A DNA stretch of 64,000 nt from Durusdinium trenchii (Eukaryota > Sar > Dinophyceae > Suessiales > Symbiodiniaceae). Shown piece by piece: positions 52,201 through 61,200 of the stretch (its first letter is position 1; each line of letters opens with the position of its first letter). The stretch covers positions 1,735,564 through 1,799,563 of the forward strand of contig CAXAMN010026694.1 of NCBI GenBank assembly GCA_963970005.1. Direction: 5' to 3'. Position numbers and translations under genes: made by a program. Below the pieces are notes generated by a model. It saw only the letters and a program-made list of their open reading frames with translations. It searched no databases and had not been told where the DNA came from.

Positions 52201-55200
52201 AAGATGATGGAGCTATACTCTGCTGAACACATCGCCAAGGCATGGATACAAATCACTCAAGATGAAGGAATCGAGGTGAACGTCGACCTGTCTGACTTCA
52301 ACACCAGCGAGGTAGTAAGGAAGGATTCTGTCAACTACACGATACCAGGAGACACGATGTTCATGGCTGTGGAGAGGTATGATGGACCACCGATACGCTT
52401 CATCATGGACACGGGATGTGGACACGACTTGATCTCAAGAGAGAAAGTCAATGCCATGGGCCTTACCACCAAGGAAGGACCCAAATCCGTGAGCTTCATG
52501 ACAGCGAATGGTGTAACTAGTACATCAGAGATGGTGGACATCAATGTGGACGAACTACCCATGATGTCCGAGGCACAGGTGTTGGAGAGCACACCATCAG
52601 TCTTTTCCATCGGGAAACGGTGCATGGAACAAGGGTACTCATTCGTATGGCCGGCAAATCAATTGCCATACCTCATCGACCAGAACGCGAACAAGATTCC
52701 GCTATCGGTGCATGACAACATACCCTACATCAAGGTGAATGATGATGACGGGAGATGTTTACCAAGACCAGACGGCTTGGCCACGATACTTCATCGCATA
52801 CTGTCAGGTGTGGGGCATGAAGATGAGGCCACAGCAGGTCAGGAGACACAACAGGAGGAACCTCCGCCCAAGAAACCACGGAGACGGAGGAGAAAGAAGA
52901 AAGATAGCCAGAGAGGTCAGGATGGTGAATCTGATATCGATCCAGCTGTTGCAGGCGTCGAAGGAGAACCAGAGGAACACGGTGATGACGGGTATTCTCC
53001 TGAAGAGGAATATGACGGAGGAGATCCGAGAATCGATCGTGGTCACGAAGGTCAACCTGAAGAAGCCGAAGACGACGAACATGGAGGTGATGCGGATTCT
53101 GAACGAGAGGAGAGTGACATTGGTGAAGATGAAGAGGGATTATTGGAAGTCGATGTGGTTGACGGGGAAGCCAGACTATCAAAACCAGGAGTGCTGAAGA
53201 ACGAGGCGAAATCCATATTGCACCTGATGACGCACCGATACAAGAACCCATACTGCAAGTCATGTGTGAGAGCAAAGATGAAGCACTACAAGACTAGCAA
53301 GGGAGCTTTCAAACGGAAATTGAAGGCATTCGGTGACCTTATCACTTTCGATCTCATGAACACCCAGAAGATGGCGAGAGATGGGATCATGCCGGATAAG
53401 GACGTATTGGTGATTCGAGATCGGTTCACCGGTGTGATATGGGGCTATCCATTGAAAGCAAGCAATAGTGACGAAGTGGTGCAGGCGATGAAGCACTATA
53501 TCGGTAAGAGAAAGGTCACCAACGCTTACTCGGATGATGCGCCACAATTTGAAGCAGCACTCAAGGAACTCCGGATTCCACTAGACCAGTCGCTTCCAGG
53601 ACATCCCCAGAACAATTCACTCGCCGAAAGAAACAATCAGTTCATGATGCTTACCACATCGACATGCCTACTAGAAGCCGGACTACCACCATGTTTTTGG
53701 CCATTTGCAGTGGAGTGCGTAAGCCATTTGTTGAACATCGAGAAGCTGAGCGATGGCAGCAGTGCATGGTTGAAGTTGCACAAGAGCGAATTCCCAGGCA
53801 TGGTGATACCACTCGGGGCGAAGGTGTTCTTCAAACCTAGTGATGCGAGAGAAAGAGACCAAGATCACAAGTTCGACCCCAAGAGCATACCTGGCATCTT
53901 CGCAGGGTACGTTATGGGGACCGGGATGAACTGGTCGAGGAAATACAAAGTATGGGCTATAAGCGATTTCGCACAACAGAATCTAGGCTACGATGCCGAG
54001 AGACCGTTGAGGAAATTGATCACTCCTCACATTACAGAGAAGATCTCCCAAGACGACGGAATAGAATTCCCTTTGAAGAAAGAGTACGAGAGGTTGAACA
54101 GCACTCTCGAAGGAATGAAAGTCCTGAAGGAGAGAGCCGGTTCTCCGGATGCACCTACCAATCCCGAGTTACCCGATCCCGACGACAGTGACGATCAAGG
54201 CGGTGACGATGATGCGCCCGATCCACCAGACGGGGATCTGAAGTCAAGAGCTAGCGAGATTGACGCGATCGAGGATGAGAAAACGGAGGAGCTCGCAGAG
54301 AAGAAGAAAGAGGACTACTCCGGTCCCGATCATTACTCCGTTGGGGGGCCAGGTGATAACATCATTTACTTGAACAACGACGGCGAACACGTCAAGATCG
54401 CAAAGGACGGTCGTCTATATAGAGTGGGATCGGATGGAAGGCGACTCTTCCACAACTCACCAAGACCCAAGGATTACCTTACACCTGAAGAATGGCAGAA
54501 GCTATCGGTGAAAGATAGAGCTATAGCCAAGAAGGCCGGGAAGCATGTAGACAGGGTCGTGGATAGATTGTCGAAGAAAGCAAGAGGACTTGGGAGCAGT
54601 ACGGATAAGAAGGAGGACGAGGAGCCTGATGAACTCTTGAAGGACCTGGAAGACGTCAAGAAGGGTGATGAAGGAGGTAGTGCAAAGAAGTCCAAGAAGG
54701 ACAAGAAGGATAAGGAAACCAAGAAGGACAAGAAGTCCAAGAAAGAAAAGAAGTCTAAGGGCGAGGAAGAGAAGGGTGAAGGTGGACCAAGCTTGGCTAT
54801 GCCTACTACCTTTATGGAGTGGGACACTGATGATGATGAGAACCCATGGTCACCTAAATCCTTTACATCCGAGTCCACATGTGTCCCCAGTGATGAAGAA
54901 TTCCTCACCGATTGGGACGAGAGTGCCATGTGGGAGGACAGCGATGACAATCTTGCTATGGCGGCTTGGAAGACGGAGAACGTCTACAATCCACTGAACG
55001 GTCAGATATGTTGTTGCATCACTGGTGATCCCATTGACAACGATATAGTTGATGAACCATTTCCGACGATGCCATGTGTGGTGCGTGATACGCAACATCG
55101 CCCAAAACTTATGGGCAATAGGTTGTTCAACGCGGTGGTATCAAGACCTGTGAGCCGTGCCGAGATCCTATCCAATAAGAAGGCAATGCAATCTATGTTG

Positions 55201-58200
55201 GATGAATGGGGCGGACTCTGGGATGAGGAAACATTCGACGGGTCGTGGCTGAGAGAATATGATGAGATCGTGGCAACCTCCAAGAAGAAAGGAGAAGAAG
55301 TTCACTTAGCAAGAGTACATGGAATATGTGTGGAAAAGAACTACCAACTGCCTGACGATGACCCGAAGAGGAAGTTCAAAGGGCGAGGGGTTCTACTCGG
55401 AGATCAAGTGAAGAACCAGAACTTCGAGGCAGCGTTGTTCCAAGATCTTGGAAACTCTCCAGCTACATTCGAAGCTGCTCGATGGGCCGATTTCTACGGT
55501 TGCCTGGAAGGTAATGATGTGCAGATGGCAGACGCCATTCGAGCATATATCCAAGCATTATTGGGCGGTGTACCGTGTTGGGCTGAACTCCCGTGGGAAG
55601 CATGGCCCAAGCACTTGCAAGAGGAGATCACCAGAAGGGGTCTCAAACGCCCTATGTGTCGTGTGAACAAAGCATTATACGGACATCCAGACTCTGGAAC
55701 GATGTGGGAGCAACATTGCGACGAATCTGTACGTGCATTGGAGTTCAAACCCGTCGGACCAGAATGGCCGTCGATGTATTACCGCGAAAAGCTAGACTTG
55801 CTGTTAGTGATATATGTGGACGACTTGAAGTTGGCAGGGCCCAAGGAGAACTTGAAGAAAGGGTGGGACCTACTCCGATCCAAGCTGCGCATTGAACCGG
55901 AAACCGAGGTCGGATTGTATCTAGGATGTGTTCTGTCGAAAGGCGAAGATAAATTGGCCGATGGTTCCAAAGTTACTACAATGACATATGATATGAGCGC
56001 TCTGCTCAAAATGAGCGTGGTCAAATACCTCGACATAGTAGGTAAGGACACAGTATTGAAGAAAGTTGCAACGCCGATGTTACCGGATGTCACAAAGGAT
56101 CATCCATCGAGAGCGCCATGCAGTACCCAAAAGGGACTTGCTGTCACATGCACATGGTGTGGTACTTGCTTCTCGCCTGACCAGGCAGCTTCCAAGGCCA
56201 GGTCAACAGACGATGACGTCAAGTCTGATACGAAGGAGCAACCTCGTGGTACCCTAGCGCCTCATGCTGCTAGTCTCCTAATGAAACTGTTGTACGCTGC
56301 TAGAATAGCGCGTTTCGACCTGTTACGGGCCATCAATGTGCTGGCTCGCAATGTGACAAAATGGACAGTTGCCGACGATGCTAAGTTGCACCACCTGATG
56401 TGTTACGTGCATCATTCAGCCGATCAGAAAATGGTAGGTTGGGTCGGTGATTCCAAAGCAGACCTGTCGTTAGCCCTATTCGCAGATGCGGACTACGCAG
56501 GATGTGGTCAATCGTTGAAGTCGACTTCCGGTGCCCACATGCATGTCCAAGGCAAGCGAACTCGTTTCCCGTTGGCAGGAGGTAGCAAACGTCAAGGATG
56601 CGTTAGCCACTCCACCCCGGAGGCTGAGATTGTCGCGGCGGACTACGCATTGAGGACACTTGGAATCCCAAGCATCAGTGCATGGGAGACTTTGATGAGG
56701 ACGCCACCACGGATAGTCTTCTATGACGATAATCAAGCGATGATTAATGTTATGCGGAGCGGGAGGAACCCCACGATGCGTCACATGGAACGAACTCATG
56801 GTATTTCCATCACTTGGTTGTACGAGATGTTCAAGCGTGACTATCTGTTGCTCGTATATGAGGTTACTGCTCGTATGGCTGCCGATATCCACACTAAAGG
56901 GTTCGATGATGCCAACTCATGGAAACATGCGTGCATGTTGATCAATATACTGAGCGACGATGGTCTGCGCAGCCAAGCATTGCTCGACTTGATGAAGCCA
57001 ACTCATGATGGGTTGTCTTATGCCAAGCAGCTCCAGAAGGATCGTTACAGTAAGGTGCCCACATATCCTTACACCACCATTCCGGTTGTCCCGCCACACC
57101 TGTATCAGCCGGGACTTTCAAGCAAAGAGGGACTGCAAGAGATCCCTGGGTGCGACCCCTACGTTATGGTTCGTACTCCCAAGCTGTACAGGCTGCGTCC
57201 ACCACGGGCTCCCCCTGATACGGCATACCTTCGCAGCACTTGGATCTTGCAGGACGCGCAATGGCAACAGATCGAGGATAAGGTTGACCCCACATTAGAA
57301 CCCGTTCGGTTTGACCGTTGGGTCGAACGTGCGTTCTTTCAGTTTCATCCTTTGTCTTCTCCGTTACCCGAAGCGTCCGTTCCTGCGTCTCGTCATTTCG
57401 ACGCTGCGACCCTTCCACGTCTTTTGTTTAGCTTGCGTCCGCTTGTCCAATGCCGCGAGTTGCAACAAACTCTCCGTGATTCGTCCTTGTACTTGTCGAT
57501 TCATCACTGCTCGACCTCCGCCTTACACGTGCTCAACGCCCTGACGCGCCTTGTGCATGGGGGGAATGGGGGGTCTGGGGGGTCTTCGATGATTTTCGAC
57601 AATTTTGTTTCGGATCCTGAAGAGCAAGAGCACTCAGTTCACGATCATTGGGAGGTAGACGAAGAAGCTAGGACGTTAACAAGAATACACTCGTCTCCTA
57701 GGAGAAAGGCGTTCTGCCCGGGTGATGCGCCATCTTGTCCAGTCGACATGTCACGGATCAAAGACGATAGGATGACTTACCGTCAAGGAAGTCAGTTCGA
57801 GTCATCAGATTTTGAGGATTGTGTCAAGGACTATTGGCGACACTCAGGTAGAGGTACGCATACCAAAACGCACCTCCGATGGATAGGCAAGACTGTGTTC
57901 ACCTTTAGGGGAAACAACGCTGAATCGGAAAACGAGGAAGCTAAATCGGCTGCGATAGCGTTATGCAGCACCCCAAAGCGTATGAAAACGATCCCATTGA
58001 AGGATATCATTGTCCCAACGTTCGTCTCCGTTAGCAGAGCCAAGAGCGAGGAGAGCAAAGAGCACAGAATAGTTGATGTCAACATGAGACGACATGATGG
58101 GAAGATCGCATATCGGTACCAGTTCGTGTTGTGCGAAGAAGATGACAACCTAGCCGCCCGCGACGAGCAGATGGTAATCGATCTGTACGATATAGGTAAA

Positions 58201-61200
58201 GAGCCCGCATTCATCCTACTGTGTTCAGAGGAATGCAATCACTTCACCCACTTAGCGGCGAAGCACGAATGCACCATCGTCACTGTATCTCAAAGCGATG
58301 ACCTCACTTCACCATACGGAACTGCACGTGCGCTTGCGGCAGTGCGTTCGGAGAGGGATACAGTAATGTTTGCAGGACCCTGCACAGGCGGATCGGCATG
58401 GTCGAGATACAACGCTAAAGTCAGCGACGCGATAGCTAAATCTATAGAGCTTAAGCGAGCGCTATACTGGGACCTTTGGGAACGTTTTGAAACTGTTATG
58501 GTTCGTGTTTTGAAGATCGGAGCCGCCGCACTGTTTGAACTACCAAGATACTGTGCCTACTGGAAAGATCAAAGGGTTCAACGTTTGTTGAGCGGCACTG
58601 ATTGCGACTGTCATGTGTTTGATGGACGCATGTACGGGTTAGGCGCTGAATTCAACGATTCGCATTCCGACAGGAAACTCATCAAGAAACCTTGGAAGAT
58701 TGTATCATGGAATCTTGAGTTTGGCAACCAGCTCAGCAGAACATGTGACAAGAGCCATAGTCATAGAGATTGTGCAGGTAAATACACTAAGACTACTCAA
58801 TTATATAATAAGAAGATAGTCGGCATCATCCTGAAGACCGTGACCAAGAGAGTCGCTGCATTCCAGAAATCTGAGAAGATGGTGCATGCCGTTCCGTGCC
58901 TTATGATTCGAGCCTTGGGTAGTTCCTTCAACGAGCGATCAGTGTGTGATGCAACATCAAACGAGACTATATACACATGTGATGAGCATGGGACACAAAT
59001 TTCACACGCACGACGGATCGAACCACAAGGCATTCATGATTTTCAGGCATGTTGTGTTTGTTTGTGTGACCACAGCACTGCTTCACCCGTACGCTTCAGC
59101 GACGTGGCTATGGAGTCTGTTGGTGGTGTCATGAACTATAACAGCAACACGAGCGGCTACCCGACTTTCATCATCAAGATCCTCGATGGCCTGGTTGAGA
59201 TGAAGGAGAGAGGGCAGATCACCCTACCTCCGAGGATGTCAAGGAGTACGCATGAGTTGGATGTGGTTGAAGCATGGATTGCCGTCGGCATTCCTCCGCT
59301 CGTCCCGTTATCCATCAACTATGCAATGTCCAGGACAAAATCCGATGACACCAAATTCTTGACCGCTTCACTGAAGAAGCTAGTGGGCTACATGAACGAG
59401 GAAGAGAAGAAAGAGAAAACTGGCGACTTGGCAAGACGCTATAAGCTATCCATGGCCACCATCAAGGGGCGCTTCGGGAACGATGCGAGTGGGGTTTTCA
59501 GCAACCTCTCTCGCTACCTTGTGGAGCCTGAGGAGATTGGGGCGATCGATGACTTATGGGACGACGTCCGCGACTTCATCAACAGCGGCAGACTCAATGA
59601 CACTATGGTTGCCTACCAGCAATGGAGGAATCTGTCCGGGTCGGCCAATGAGAGCATGAATATGCGTGAAGCCGCGGATCCGTCAGATCACGTCTATGCT
59701 ACCCGCCTCGAGAGTTACTACACGATCTTCAGCTCGATCTTCTATCACACTTCTGACAAACTCACCAGTCGAAACGCGAAGGAGAAGGTGAAAGAGCTGA
59801 TAGACACGGTGAACAGGGAAGTCCGCAACATGGCACTGGCAATAAGGGTCCACAACTCGGACAACGCGATGGACAAGATCCACGTGATCGACGTGCTCGA
59901 GGACCTGATTGCCAGGAAGAGAGGGCTGCCAAAATACAGGTCGGCGGCTCAGAACCATATGGAGACCTTTCTAGGCTCCATGAGTGTAATGGTACAATAC
60001 CTCGACAACTGCAAGCCTCCGATAGCCCTGATAGTACCAGAAGAGCTCAGATTCATGAGGGAAAAGGTCACGCCGATGATCAATGAGTGGATCCCGGTTG
60101 AACCCACAATGTTTCGAGTTCAGTACAACGCAGCGGCGGCGGAGAGCGGAAGGCAAAATGAGTACAACCGGCGGAGCAGCGCCTTCAAATCCTACACCGA
60201 CTACATCGAGGAGTTGAAGAAGAAGATCGAGGACAAAGTTATCCCCTCGTTACCATTTTGGGACATGGTGGAAAGTGAAGGTCCTGAGCCCCCTGACGTT
60301 GCTCATAGGCCAAAGTGGTGCCCACCGCTCCAGATCTACGGTGACTTTGCTAGACCGAGGGCCAAACCAATGCCTCGCGCGCCGAGACCTCCTCCACCGT
60401 CGTCGTCATTCGAACAGCAGAACTTTTCGGAGCGTCCTTCCGACAGTTCAACTGGACATGGGCCGGCGTCCTCCAAGCGGTGGGGAAGGACAGGTGGATC
60501 AGAATCCACCGGTGCGGCATCAAGGGACGTCTCAGTCAACACATGGTTTAGAATGCCGTTACCGATGGGGTCATCCAAATACTACGTATTTGGGAGGGAC
60601 TATTTTTCGCGAGACATGAAGGTCTACGCGATGGTCAGCGCCAATCAGGTGCCATCCGGGCACATCGTAGAAGGTCCCTGTACCGTTAACGGACAGATGA
60701 CATGGTTGCAGTACTTACGAAGGTTGACGTCGTACTTGATGTTTTGGCATGTGGAGTACCAAGAGACGGTGATCAATCGGAACTACTACAAAGAAGACGC
60801 CCATTGGTTCGCTCAATATGCCAACATCTACGACTCAACACAAGTGTCACTTGCTGGAGGGCTACCATCTCCGAGAACGCTATACAACCTTTGCTACCCA
60901 ATGGAAGCCAAGGTGACTGATGAAGCGGAATTGGAGCTGAGGATGCGTGAGACCTTGAAGGGCTTCATCCCAAGTGTCACGTGTCAGCCAGCAACTCGCA
61001 CCATCGACGGTGAGAGTGTGCGCTGTGAGTTCATCGGCGCCATGAAGACCAGTAAGGTGATTTTGATGTCTGACTTCGAGTACATCGCCAAATCGAATTC
61101 CGGAAAGCAGACAGTGTTCGCCCAGAGCTTATTGTCACTTGGATGGGACAAGGTCATCAACATGTCTTGTACGCCTGAGTACAAGAAAGGAGAGACGACG

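Noticed and set aside
52730..53275. Minus-strand frames opposite the retroelement (also 62517-63212)
   Set aside because: They are shadows of the purine-rich coding strand; the + frame has recognisable domains throughout.
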